Below, in pieces: positions 1-7,029 of a stretch of DNA of 13,068 nucleotides. The notes under the pieces are model-generated. The model did not search any database, had not been told where the DNA came from, and saw only the letters and a program-made list of their open reading frames with translations. The stretch is from an uncultured Fidelibacterota bacterium. Its GTDB lineage: Bacteria > Marinisomatota > Marinisomatia > Marinisomatales > TCS55. Positions within the stretch are counted from its first letter, which is position 1. Every line of letters begins with the position of its first letter. The stretch spans positions 1 through 13,068 of the forward strand of contig CAJWTA010000025.1 in the NCBI GenBank assembly GCA_913046805.1. Reading direction: 5' to 3'. Position numbers and translations under genes: made by a program.

Positions 1-218
1 TACCACCACTCAAACTGATTCTTTGAATTATCGGTTCTAGCTCCATCTTCCCATAATTTTACAGTATTCCCTAATTGGTCCGGCTGTACCAATTCATCGA
101 AAATTTCTTGATCGTCAGAACCTAGGTATATCCTTGAACAAGACTGTAAAACCAACAAAGAAATGGTAAAAATTGATTGAGAAAAAAACTTTTTTAGTGA
201 TTGCATTGCTAAAAACAT
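1..218 (-). CDS. CrtC/AttH-like (lipocalin-fold) lipoprotein, N-terminal part only
   Basis: Partial gene: only the first 72 codons are present and the rest lies beyond the left edge. The start is not in doubt by position, because the ATG at 218 overlaps the TAA of the upstream LON-domain gene (TAATG) and a GGAGG lies upstream; a second in-frame ATG at 206 is possible. The product begins with basic residues and a hydrophobic stretch ending in LVLQSC (Cys27), a clear lipobox, so it is probably a membrane-anchored lipoprotein. The last visible residues contain LWEDGARTD followed by FEWW and a probable Tyr. A W-D-G-x-R-T-D segment followed by EWWY is the N-terminal signature of the CrtC/AttH family (carotenoid 1,2-hydratase-like, double lipocalin fold). 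Many such lipoproteins are not carotenoid enzymes, and no substrate can be inferred. The family call rests on a short motif and is moderately confident. Confidence 0.6.
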   Translation of the reverse strand, partial: MFLAMQSLKKFFSQSIFTISLLVLQSCSRIYLGSDDQEIFDELVQPDQLGNTVKLWEDGARTDNSKNQFEWW

Positions 219-799
219 TATGACTGGTATCCTCCATCCGGCTTAAATAGTTCTGATTGCTGTAGAATTGATGTAAAAAAATTATCAAGAATTTTTGCTC
301 TTTCTTCTTCCGATTTCAATCGAAGTAATTCCAGCTCAAAATTATGAGAAGTTTGAATCATTTCTAACAATTCAAAGGTTAGTGTTTTACTTAGATGGTG
401 ATCAAGATTATCTTTAAAGCCTACAGCTAGTAGTAGCTTGATATATTTGTCCAACAATGGATTGAAATTATCCGTACTTAACGGTTTTATATCCGACATA
501 TATTTTATGTCTCCAACCGCTAAATCATCTAGCTGTGCTTGCGCTTCAACTTTGAAAATTTTTCTACCCTTAACAATTATGTCCATCCTTCCATCAGGGT
601 ATTTATTGATTATTTTTTCAACTGAGGCAGAACATCCAATTTTTGATTGGGTTTTGGTATTTTGATAGACAATCCCAAAGTCTTTTTTCTCATCAATGCA
701 ATCGTTAATCATTTTTTTATATCTATTTTCAAAAATGTGAAGAGGAATCAGCTTTGAGGGAAATGCGACAAGATTAAGTGGAAAAAGTTTTATCTTCAT
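218..799 (-). CDS. LON peptidase substrate-binding domain protein
   Basis: A 193-residue protein made of a stand-alone Lon N-terminal (LON, PF02190-type) domain with no ATPase or protease part. The N-terminus KLFPLNLVAFPSKLIPLHIFE followed by RY is the hallmark of the family (LFPLxxVlfPgxxLpLhIFE.RY). A later G(R)-K-I-F-K-V beta segment near residues 78-84 and the helical C-terminal third also fit. Full-length Lon is about 800 residues, so this is the small bacterial paralogue type whose role is unsettled; substrate or peptide binding in the cytoplasm is presumed from the family. No signal peptide is seen. Its ATG overlaps the TGA of the methyltransferase gene (ATGA), and its TAA overlaps the next ATG (TAATG), so it should be translationally coupled inside the five-gene block. 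Confidence 0.9.
   Translation of the reverse strand: MKIKLFPLNLVAFPSKLIPLHIFENRYKKMINDCIDEKKDFGIVYQNTKTQSKIGCSASVEKIINKYPDGRMDIIVKGRKIFKVEAQAQLDDLAVGDIKYMSDIKPLSTDNFNPLLDKYIKLLLAVGFKDNLDHHLSKTLTFELLEMIQTSHNFELELLRLKSEEERAKILDNFFTSILQQSELFKPDGGYQS
231..235 (-). promoter_or_regulatory. Shine-Dalgarno-like GGAGG upstream of the partial lipoprotein gene
   Basis: On the minus strand GGAGG lies 12 bases before the ATG at 218 and 24 bases before the alternative ATG at 206. It is one of very few recognisable ribosome-binding sites in the window. The shorter distance favours the start at 218, although 12 bases is somewhat long for an optimal site. Confidence 0.4.
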
Positions 800-1491
800 G
801 ATTGTTTGAAAAACAACATGTGTTGCCTTGGCAATTTTTGAATGTTTCGGAACAGCTCCATACCAATAAAATTCATCTCCTTTGAAATTTGACTTACGCT
901 CATTTTGTGCAGGGGTTTAATTGGAACTCTTGGGTCTTCAGCGCGAAACTCCAGAAGCACAATTAGCCCATTAGGTTTTAAAGATTTTTTCATATCATTT
1001 AAAACCTCATACGGAAATTCAAGCTCATGATATACATCAACTAGCAATATTAGATCAACACTGTTGGTAGGCAGCATGGTTTTTTTTGGGGTATTAAGGA
1101 TGTATTCAACATTTTTAAGATTTTTTGATTTCATATTTTTTTTATTCAATTCAATCATTTCTGGTTGAATGTCAATGGCAAAAACCAAGCTACATTGCTC
1201 AGCAAGATAAGAGGTAAAATATCCAGTACCTGCACCAAAATCAGCTACGATCATGTTTTTTTTAAGATTTAATAATTCTACAGCAAGCATGGGATTTTCT
1301 TCTGCCGATCTGGACTTCCTTTCAAGCCATGCGGCTCCGAAATGACCCATTACTTTGCTAATTTCCCTACCCTTATAAAACTTACCAATTCCATCACGAG
1401 ACGGTTTTTTAAATACATAATCTTGTGACAGCAGAGGGTGCAATTCGTAATCAATGCATGCAAAAAATAAAATTATTATAAGTTTATACAT
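796..1491 (-). CDS. Class I SAM-dependent methyltransferase with N-terminal signal-like segment
   Basis: A 231-residue protein with a Rossmann-fold methyltransferase domain. Motif I is VADFGAGTGYF (residues 82-92), the acidic residue after strand beta2 is in FAIDIQPEM (about 104-112), and the motif IV/V region is DLILLVDVYHEL. Before the domain is a conserved-looking stretch, PSRDGIGKFYKGREISKVMG then HFGAAWLER, recognisable from a family of bacterial methyltransferases often annotated only as 'class I SAM-dependent methyltransferase'. The first 12 or so residues (YKLIIILFFA) are strongly hydrophobic, so the protein may be membrane-targeted or exported. This is odd for a SAM enzyme, yet no alternative start preserves the domain without that segment except far downstream. 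It starts 6 bp after the small Cys-rich gene. Target molecule unknown. Confidence 0.85.
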   Translation of the reverse strand: MYKLIIILFFACIDYELHPLLSQDYVFKKPSRDGIGKFYKGREISKVMGHFGAAWLERKSRSAEENPMLAVELLNLKKNMIVADFGAGTGYFTSYLAEQCSLVFAIDIQPEMIELNKKNMKSKNLKNVEYILNTPKKTMLPTNSVDLILLVDVYHELEFPYEVLNDMKKSLKPNGLIVLLEFRAEDPRVPIKPLHKMSVSQISKEMNFIGMELFRNIQKLPRQHMLFFKQS

Positions 1492-1497
1492 CTGACC

Positions 1498-1737
1498 CTA
1501 AGATGATTTATTTATGATTTTATCGAGTTCTTCACGATTAATGAAATCCCAATCCCAATGCGACGTCTTATTCATCTTTGAAAAAGCCCCTCTATAGGGG
1601 TTTTGAAGACACTCCGTGTCTTTTTTAAGGTTTGTATTATCTTTAATGTGACATGGATAGTAAGGACAATTTTTGCACTTCAACCCACAACAATATCCTC
1701 GCTTCAGTAATTTTTCTCTTGAAATCTCTGTATACAT
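1498..1737 (-). CDS. Small Cys-rich DUF5522-like protein
   Basis: A 79-residue protein. The open frame continues upstream to 1911, but that extension only shadows the Rieske gene in another frame. The ATG at 1737 overlaps the Rieske TAA (TAATG), and the family-like N-terminus ISREKLLKRGYCCGLKCKNC starts four residues later, which fixes the start. Cys16, Cys17, Cys21, Cys24, Cys29 and Cys43 are visible; the LKRGYCCGxxCxNCPY motif is typical of DUF5522-type proteins, small proteins of unknown function that probably bind metal through these Cys residues (inference). The C-terminal 35 residues (NPYRGAF to DKIINKSS) carry no further Cys and look like a lineage-specific extension. Placement directly after a Rieske protein raises the possibility of an Fe-S or redox-related role, but nothing in the sequence proves it. 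Confidence 0.8.
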   Translation of the reverse strand: MYTEISREKLLKRGYCCGLKCKNCPYYPCHIKDNTNLKKDTECLQNPYRGAFSKMNKTSHWDWDFINREELDKIINKSS

Positions 1738-2180
1738 TATCTGAAAACGGTTGCTGTAGGATAATTGAAATCCACAGTATATTGTTTCAATGGTGCATTG
1801 GTGGGACCACCCGGTACAGGTGAACCATCCGTTTTGAATTTTGCACCATGATTTGGGCAAGTTGCAGCACCATTTAAAAATGCATTGATTGAGGTACCAG
1901 CGTGTGGACACTGTCTGCTGTAAACCAATAAATCTGATTGGCTTTTACGAAGTAATAATAATCCTGATATATCAAAATCAGTAGACCCTGTAACCATGGA
2001 TTGGCCAACCGTATTTAATTTATTATAAGTGGGGTCATTTAGGTTGATTGTGATTTCGGACAAATCTCCGTTAATCTGCTTATCATTTTCAGAGCATGAT
2101 TGTAAAGTTATTAGCGATGATGGAGCTGCACACACGATTGAGGCCCTACAAATGTCTTTTATGAATTTTCTTCTTTGCAT
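1737..2180 (-). CDS. Rieske [2Fe-2S] protein with Tat/lipoprotein-type N-terminus
   Basis: A 147-residue protein with a Rieske domain. The cluster ligands are visible as C91-P-H93-A-G and C108-P-N-H111-G, in the order and spacing of the classic CxH...CxxH motif, followed by the usual GAKF and GSPVPGGP turn. The N-terminus MQRRKFIKD, then a hydrophobic stretch ending LQSC (Cys29), looks like a twin-arginine signal combined with a lipobox. Export of a folded, cluster-loaded protein through Tat is standard for periplasmic Rieske proteins. It would act as a one-electron carrier or redox subunit outside the inner membrane; no cytochrome b partner or oxygenase subunit is encoded nearby, so it is not obviously part of a bc1 complex. 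It is the first gene of the minus-strand block, with a good promoter at 2208-2237. Ligand identification is firm; partner unknown. Confidence 0.92.
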   Translation of the reverse strand: MQRRKFIKDICRASIVCAAPSSLITLQSCSENDKQINGDLSEITINLNDPTYNKLNTVGQSMVTGSTDFDISGLLLLRKSQSDLLVYSRQCPHAGTSINAFLNGAATCPNHGAKFKTDGSPVPGGPTNAPLKQYTVDFNYPTATVFR

Positions 2181-2188
2181 AATAATCT

Positions 2189-2217
2189 TTTACTTATTAA
2201 TAAAATAATTATATATT
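2189..2217 (+). promoter_or_regulatory. Candidate sigma70-type promoter for the CIA30-family gene
   Basis: TTTACT (2189-2194), 17 bases, then TATATT (2212-2217), which would give a leader of about 40 bases before the ATG at 2263. Four of six and five of six consensus matches. In such AT-rich DNA chance matches are common, so this is a candidate only. Confidence 0.35.
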
Positions 2218-2237
2218 CTTGTTAATATAACGCTCAA
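2208..2237 (-). promoter_or_regulatory. Sigma70-type promoter for the Rieske-to-CrtC-like gene block
   Basis: On the minus strand TTGAGC (2237-2232) is followed after 18 bases by a perfect TATAAT (2213-2208), about 28 bases upstream of the Rieske ATG. The -35 box matches four of six consensus positions. It overlaps a candidate promoter for the divergent CIA30 gene. Confidence 0.55.
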
Positions 2238-2249
2238 TTCGCTCAAATT
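2231..2249. repeat. Short tandem direct repeat in the divergent promoter region
   Basis: CGCTCAATT (2231-2239) is followed immediately by CGCTCAAATT (2240-2249). These two near-identical copies are the only G+C-richer bases in the intergenic region. They cover the -35 box of the minus-strand promoter and lie just before the CIA30 start, so they could be an operator for a regulator controlling both directions (inference). Confidence 0.4.
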
Positions 2250-2262
2250 AAAAGGGAAATTT

Positions 2263-2841
2263 ATGGTTAAGAAATTTTTAATGATATATAGTATATTTAC
2301 GCTGAATGCCTGCGATTCACCTACTCAAAGTAATTACACATTCTCAACAACCCAAGGAGAAATCGTGCTTGAAAATTTTACAAAAAGTAGCCTACTAAAC
2401 TGGAATATAGTCAATGATACTGTTATGGGTGGCAGATCTCAAGCTCGTATGCGTATAAATAATAATGTAGCAGAATTTAGTGGATATTTATCATTAGCAA
2501 ACAACGGTGGCTTTTCATCTGTTCGCGCATATTACCCTAATGATCTTGTAGATATAAATTCTATTGTTTTACGGGTCAAGGGTGATGGCAGAAAATATAG
2601 TTTTCGTGTAAGAACCAACAACAACAGTTGGGTTTCTTACACGCATTCTTTTTCCACTGAAAAAGATAAGTGGAAAGAGATAACGCTCAATATTGAAGAT
2701 TTTTATCCAACGTATCGCGGATATAATCTCAGAAATATTCCAAAATTATCTGAGTCTATCATCCGTGAAATTGGATTAATGATTTCTGATAAAGTTGAGG
2801 GTAATTTTAAGATAGATGTGGATTGGATTAAAGTAAAATAG
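2263..2841 (+). CDS. CIA30-family lipoprotein
   Basis: A 192-residue protein with the CIA30 (complex I intermediate-associated protein 30, PF08547-type) jelly-roll domain. Residues about 36-192 carry the signature LENF..., WNIVNDTVMGGRSQ (47-60), then GGFSSVRA, the VLRVKGDGRKY strand and the closing GLMISDKVEGNFKIDVDWI. The N-terminus MVKKFLMIYSIFTLNAC has a lipobox ending at Cys17, so the domain is probably displayed in the periplasm. The mitochondrial namesake helps assemble NADH:ubiquinone oxidoreductase; bacterial lipoprotein versions have no established role, and a carbohydrate- or ligand-binding fold is as likely. AAAGGGA six bases before the ATG is an acceptable ribosome-binding site. 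The gene is divergent from the Rieske block and converges with the Tat-exported PLP enzyme gene, leaving 17 bp with no visible terminator hairpin. Confidence 0.88.
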   Translation: MVKKFLMIYSIFTLNACDSPTQSNYTFSTTQGEIVLENFTKSSLLNWNIVNDTVMGGRSQARMRINNNVAEFSGYLSLANNGGFSSVRAYYPNDLVDINSIVLRVKGDGRKYSFRVRTNNNSWVSYTHSFSTEKDKWKEITLNIEDFYPTYRGYNLRNIPKLSESIIREIGLMISDKVEGNFKIDVDWIKVK

Positions 2842-2858
2842 TTATTGATATACCAACT

Positions 2859-4127
2859 TCAGACAGAATTCAAAGTGTCTAGCAATATATCTATTTCTTT
2901 GGTGGTATTATAATAGTGTGTTGATATACGAATTGCGTTATGGCCATCTCTCTGATGTTCATCAATATGAAAATTAATTTTATTTCTAAATAGCTTTACC
3001 GATTCAATCGCGTCAAGATTTCTTTTTTCAAAAATAGTTGATCCAGGAGCTGAAAGTTCAGGGTCATCACTGCTTAATATTGTAATATCACTCATTTTTC
3101 TTAAACCTTCTTTTAGATAATTTGAAAGATATCTACAACGTTCTTCTATATTTTCTAATCCAATTTGATCAACGAATCTGAGCGCTTTTCCAAGAGCAGC
3201 CCTCAAAGGATAGTCTTTTGTTCCTGGAGGGTTGAAATAAGAATTGACCGTAGTTGCCTCTATATCAAAAGGAGATTGGAAAAGATATTTTGAGCTATCT
3301 TTAACGTACAAAAAACCCGTACCAGATGGAGCTAAAATCCATTTATGTAAACTTGCAGAATACGCATCGCAGCCTATTTTATCTAAATTGATTGGAAATT
3401 GACCTACAGCTTGAGCCCCATCAACTAGCGTTGCAACTTTTTCTCTTTTTGCTTCCTTAACAATTTCTTTTACCGGATATTTATGTCCCCCTCTGGTCAC
3501 ATGACAAAAGGACATTGCTTTTGTTTTGGGAGTCACAGCAGACATCAGTCTGCTCACAACATCTCGTTTGCTGATCAATGGACTTGGTATAAAAACATAT
3601 TTTAAAATAATTCCATCTTTGATTTCACGATGTTTCCAGGGTTTTAAAGCTGCAGGATGCTCTTGTGTTGACAAAACCACTTCATCTCCTCTATTTAAAA
3701 CCATTCCTAGAGTTTGTAAGAATAGGGCCTCTGAGGCGTTTCTTGTTAACACGACCTCATCTTTATTGGTATTAAAAGTTTTTGCTAATAAGGGTAAAAC
3801 TCTATTATTTATATTATTTTGAAGATTGCGCTTCCCACGTAAAGGCTCTTTAGAAATTTCTTCATAACCAGTTTTCACACTATCAACAACATTTAATGGA
3901 GGCATTCCTAGGCTAGCATTATTCATGTAGGCAGTACCACTTCTTAAGATAAAATGAGATCTTATCCGCGACCAGTTTTTATCTGTTGGAGATAAAGGTT
4001 TTTTAAAATTTTTAGCTTGATTTGAATGAAAATTTGTGTAAAATCCTCCAAATGAACCAATTAGACCCGCTGCAGATTTTTTAAAAAAATCTCTTCTGTG
4101 TAGTTTAAAATTTTTAGAATCCTTCAT
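2859..4127 (-). CDS. Tat-exported class-V-fold PLP-dependent enzyme (isopenicillin N epimerase/PvdN-like)
   Basis: A 422-residue protein. The N-terminus has a twin-arginine motif, HRRDFFKKSAAG (residues 10-21), and a short hydrophobic region, so export of the folded holoenzyme is expected. The fold-type I class V aminotransferase domain follows: the substrate-side YMNNASLG segment near 68-74, H157 in STQEHPAA, D236 and Q239 in VDGAQAVG (PLP nitrogen and phenol contacts), K262 in SASLHKW as the Schiff-base Lys, and R400 in IRISTHYYNT as the likely carboxylate-binding Arg. All key residues are present. Known exported members include Pseudomonas PvdN, which modifies the glutamate side chain of pyoverdine in the periplasm; general relatives are CefD-like epimerases, desulfurases and lyases. 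The reaction here is unknown. It is the last gene of the seven-gene unit, 24 bp after the small lipoprotein gene, and is paired with a cytosolic relative at 7030-8169. Confidence 0.88.
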   Translation of the reverse strand: MKDSKNFKLHRRDFFKKSAAGLIGSFGGFYTNFHSNQAKNFKKPLSPTDKNWSRIRSHFILRSGTAYMNNASLGMPPLNVVDSVKTGYEEISKEPLRGKRNLQNNINNRVLPLLAKTFNTNKDEVVLTRNASEALFLQTLGMVLNRGDEVVLSTQEHPAALKPWKHREIKDGIILKYVFIPSPLISKRDVVSRLMSAVTPKTKAMSFCHVTRGGHKYPVKEIVKEAKREKVATLVDGAQAVGQFPINLDKIGCDAYSASLHKWILAPSGTGFLYVKDSSKYLFQSPFDIEATTVNSYFNPPGTKDYPLRAALGKALRFVDQIGLENIEERCRYLSNYLKEGLRKMSDITILSSDDPELSAPGSTIFEKRNLDAIESVKLFRNKINFHIDEHQRDGHNAIRISTHYYNTTKEIDILLDTLNSV

Positions 4128-4151
4128 AGTTAGCTTTTCATTGAAAATTTT

Positions 4152-4685
4152 TTAATTCCTTGGAAAAGACTTAATCCACTCAATCTTCCAATGCAAGACC
4201 ATATCCCCTTTAATATTGGAATAATTTTCACTTATTAAACTTTTTGGAGCATTGTACTCCATCTCAAGCTGGTTCGGATTAGACGTATTAGCTAGTGAAG
4301 ATATATTTATTTGCGTACCTTTTATTATACAATCAAATGCAAATATATTTTTATTTGCTGTAGGTGAAAATGATGCTTTATAGTAATTATCTTTGCCGTT
4401 TGCATTCAAAACACTGTACTTATTTGAGTTTTGATCTTTTATAATAATCCAAGTGGCTCGATTCGGTTCCCTGATTCTTTGGAGCAAAACTCTGTCTTTA
4501 TACAGACTACCCACTGCATATTCATACCAGATACCCTCGATTGTATCGATATTATTAATATTTCTCTTAAAATATTTTTCATAATTGAGCTCTGCTGCAG
4601 TTTGAATATTTTTTGAAATATTTTGTTTCTGCAAAGCACAGCTTTGTAAAAAAAATATCACAAAAATTAGTAATGCAGAACGCAA
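4152..4685 (-). CDS. Small lipoprotein of unknown family
   Basis: A 177-residue protein I do not recognise. The N-terminus RSALLIFVIFFLQSC (lipobox Cys16) marks it as a lipoprotein. The start must be TTG at 4685: no ATG precedes the signal peptide, and the frame is closed two codons upstream by the TAA of the barrel gene, which reads in the same frame (TAA GCT TTG). The mature part begins with a helical stretch, then GIWYEY, and alternates short beta-like strands (RVLLQRI, TWIIIK, KYSVLNANG, YYKASFSP, FAFDCIIKG, LEMEYN, MVLHWKIEWIK), suggesting a small beta-sandwich or lipocalin-like domain. Only one Cys besides the anchor and Cys123-region is evident, so no metal site is proposed. Sitting between the barrel and the exported PLP enzyme, it may be a periplasmic partner of either (inference). 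Confidence 0.7.
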   Translation of the reverse strand: MRSALLIFVIFFLQSCALQKQNISKNIQTAAELNYEKYFKRNINNIDTIEGIWYEYAVGSLYKDRVLLQRIREPNRATWIIIKDQNSNKYSVLNANGKDNYYKASFSPTANKNIFAFDCIIKGTQINISSLANTSNPNQLEMEYNAPKSLISENYSNIKGDMVLHWKIEWIKSFPRN

Positions 4686-4688
4686 AGC

Positions 4689-7022
4689 TTAAAGTCGGTA
4701 GAGATAGCTTAGCTTAATGAAAAAACCATCGGATTGTCGCTCTAAGGAGTTAAAGCGATATCTCTCAGGCTCCGTTAAAGAAGAACCGTACCCAACAAAC
4801 ACCAATGTACCTGGAGTAGGTCTATATGAAAAAAGGAAGTCAGCCTGGAGATTATTTGATTCTTGTTTTCCTGCGCGATAAAAGGAGCCATCAGCATTCT
4901 TAAAATATATCGGATCTCCTTCTCTTGAGCTATCATTCAAGCTATCCCTGTAAGAAGAATTATACTGTCCAACAAATCTCAGAAATAAACTTTCATTCAA
5001 CTGATACTCTATTTTCAGCCTAGGGACTGTAGCAGATGAGACCAATGAGCCATTTTCAGGTCTTTTGTTATTTTGCTGATTGAGCCTAAAATTGACCCTC
5101 AATTGATCGGATGGATTCCAAAAGAGCTTCATCTCGGTTAAGTTGATTATACCAGGTGCCCATTCTTGGTAATTCGGATCTTTACCATAACCGTATTTAA
5201 TGCTTCCAGAAAATGTATCAAGCTGAGGTAGTTGCAATGTAGTCATAAATCCCAAATTTATTATTGCATCTCTTTCAGCAAAGGGCTTGTAACTGTCCCC
5301 ATCTTTATAAAAATGATTTTGATAGCTTTTTTCTGAAAATCCAAATGATTCATACCAAATAAAAGTATTTAATCCCCAGCCGCCTTTAAAATTAAAAGAG
5401 AAGGTAGGATAACTTCTCCAATCTAAAGGTTTTTCACCTTTGACAAACGGATCATAATTCCAATTATATGTATGTCTGTACCCAACATTGAATTTTTCAA
5501 TGGAGCTACCCTTAGAGCCGTAAAAAGTTCGTCTGGTGCCTGCAGCCACCGAAACATAATCTCCAATACTAACGAAACCAAGCGCAGGGTCAAATTCACT
5601 ATGATAGGCGGAAGTTGTAAACGAGCTGGACCATTTTCGCGAAGATGTGTTTGCAGAAATATTCCACATAGGAGCTGCTTCTCCTTTGCTCTCAGAGGTA
5701 TTTGTGATACTAAAGCCACCTTGCCCTTGAAAAGAATATTTTTTATTTAAGATCAATTTTCCATCCACAGCAAAAACTCGATTTGAATAATCGTTATAAG
5801 ACTTATCTGTATATACAATTCCTGTATGATTTTGATCTGAAAAATCGCGCTTTAATCTTATAGCATTTGCAGCAGCAATATCCATATTGCTGATTGAGGA
5901 TCCGTAGTTATCTGCTGCAGAAATCACACCGATAGAACTTCTGTCGCCAATTTTACCTGTAATCTTTGAGGATGCAACTGGGTTAACGATTTTTCTCGTA
6001 TAAATTAATCTAGTTGGAGTAGAAAAAAACTCAATACCATCTAAAAAGAAAGGGCGTTTTTCTGGGAAGTATAGAGCTCTTCTAGGCTCATAACTTATTT
6101 GAGCAACATCAGCCTCAATCTGCGAAAAATCAGGGTTTAATGTTGCATTCAAAACTGTATTCGACGATAAGCCATATCTGATATTTACCCCGAGCGGATC
6201 TTTTGTTTGAGATGTGAAATCTTTAGAATCTACAGCCCTGTTCAAAGCATTGCGAAGCTCAGGATTGATATCAAATAAACGCTTGGCCTTAATATTTTTT
6301 ATGTTCGTTAGTTGGCTGTTTTGAGCAAGAAAAGACGCTTCTCCTAATTTTGCTTGAGTAAGAGACAATAGATATCTTGAATGCTGAACACTTCTAAGAA
6401 TATTGAATCCCCAATTTTGAACTTCGCTGTTATTATATCTAAGGCTTTTGAATGGTATTTTCACTTCAATCACAAATCCTGTTTCAACTATCCTACCCTT
6501 TGATTCAAAAACATAGTCTGGATTTTTATCAATCGTAAACGGCATTGCAGCTTTTCTATCTGGAACATTATCTGTAATAGTTCCGTCGGCTTGTTGACCT
6601 AATGGATTTACGCCAAACGCATAAGCCGTACGCTGATCATTATAGGTATCCAAAATTATCATCAAATAATCATCGCTTTCCAATTTATCCCTGTCAGCAA
6701 GTGTTGAGCGAACTTCTTCCGGGTTAGCATTTGCTCTTATTCCAAAATATATTGCCTCTTTGCTGTACCAAATTAAAATATCGGCATCATCATCAGCTAG
6801 GCTACCATCAACTGGTAAAAAATTATTAAAGTTGTTCATTTTAGCTGCGCTTTGCCAAACCGATTCATCAAGATAACCATCAACAGTTACATCACTATCT
6901 TCAAATTGGTTTAACTCAATACTCGCACCAACTTGGTTTACAGTCTGCATTTTCACTGTAAAATCACAAAAAGCTAGAACAGCTAAAATGTTAATTATTT
7001 TTAATGCGAGTTTCATATTCAT
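4689..7022 (-). CDS. DUF5916/CBM9-like outer-membrane beta-barrel protein
   Basis: A 777-residue protein. A signal peptide covers about residues 1-25. Residues about 40-245 form a family-9 carbohydrate-binding-module-like domain: VDGYLDESVWQSAAKMNNF, IWYSKEAIYFGIRA, DDYLMIILDTY, TAYAFGVNPLG and TGFVIEVKIPFKSLRY. Then comes the DUF5916 hallmark, NPDFSQIEADVAQISYEP then FPEKRPFFLDG, and a long run of amphipathic strands rich in Y, F, N and S up to the C-terminal LSYLYRL, typical of an outer-membrane beta-barrel. Such proteins are common in Bacteroidota, Gemmatimonadota and some proteobacteria; their transport or enzymatic role is not established. The ATG at 7022 is 7 bp from the preceding PLP-enzyme stop, and a second in-frame ATG two codons later is an alternative. 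In the operon it is the likely surface or uptake component. Confidence 0.88.
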   Translation of the reverse strand: MNMKLALKIINILAVLAFCDFTVKMQTVNQVGASIELNQFEDSDVTVDGYLDESVWQSAAKMNNFNNFLPVDGSLADDDADILIWYSKEAIYFGIRANANPEEVRSTLADRDKLESDDYLMIILDTYNDQRTAYAFGVNPLGQQADGTITDNVPDRKAAMPFTIDKNPDYVFESKGRIVETGFVIEVKIPFKSLRYNNSEVQNWGFNILRSVQHSRYLLSLTQAKLGEASFLAQNSQLTNIKNIKAKRLFDINPELRNALNRAVDSKDFTSQTKDPLGVNIRYGLSSNTVLNATLNPDFSQIEADVAQISYEPRRALYFPEKRPFFLDGIEFFSTPTRLIYTRKIVNPVASSKITGKIGDRSSIGVISAADNYGSSISNMDIAAANAIRLKRDFSDQNHTGIVYTDKSYNDYSNRVFAVDGKLILNKKYSFQGQGGFSITNTSESKGEAAPMWNISANTSSRKWSSSFTTSAYHSEFDPALGFVSIGDYVSVAAGTRRTFYGSKGSSIEKFNVGYRHTYNWNYDPFVKGEKPLDWRSYPTFSFNFKGGWGLNTFIWYESFGFSEKSYQNHFYKDGDSYKPFAERDAIINLGFMTTLQLPQLDTFSGSIKYGYGKDPNYQEWAPGIINLTEMKLFWNPSDQLRVNFRLNQQNNKRPENGSLVSSATVPRLKIEYQLNESLFLRFVGQYNSSYRDSLNDSSREGDPIYFKNADGSFYRAGKQESNNLQADFLFSYRPTPGTLVFVGYGSSLTEPERYRFNSLERQSDGFFIKLSYLYRL

Positions 7023-7029
7023 CTGAATA

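Noticed and set aside
1..1491. Carotenoid (CrtC plus CrtF-type methyltransferase) pathway
   Set aside because: The methyltransferase lacks CrtF-like features, the CrtC-like protein is a lipoprotein, and no other carotenoid gene is visible; the CrtC/AttH family is much wider than carotenoid enzymes.
2263..2841. Complex I assembly role for the CIA30 lipoprotein
   Set aside because: The domain name comes from a mitochondrial protein; a lipobox places this one outside the cytoplasm and no complex I gene is nearby.
2842..2858. Terminator between the convergent CIA30 and PLP-enzyme genes
   Set aside because: The 17 bp gap and flanks show no GC-rich inverted repeat with a T tract.
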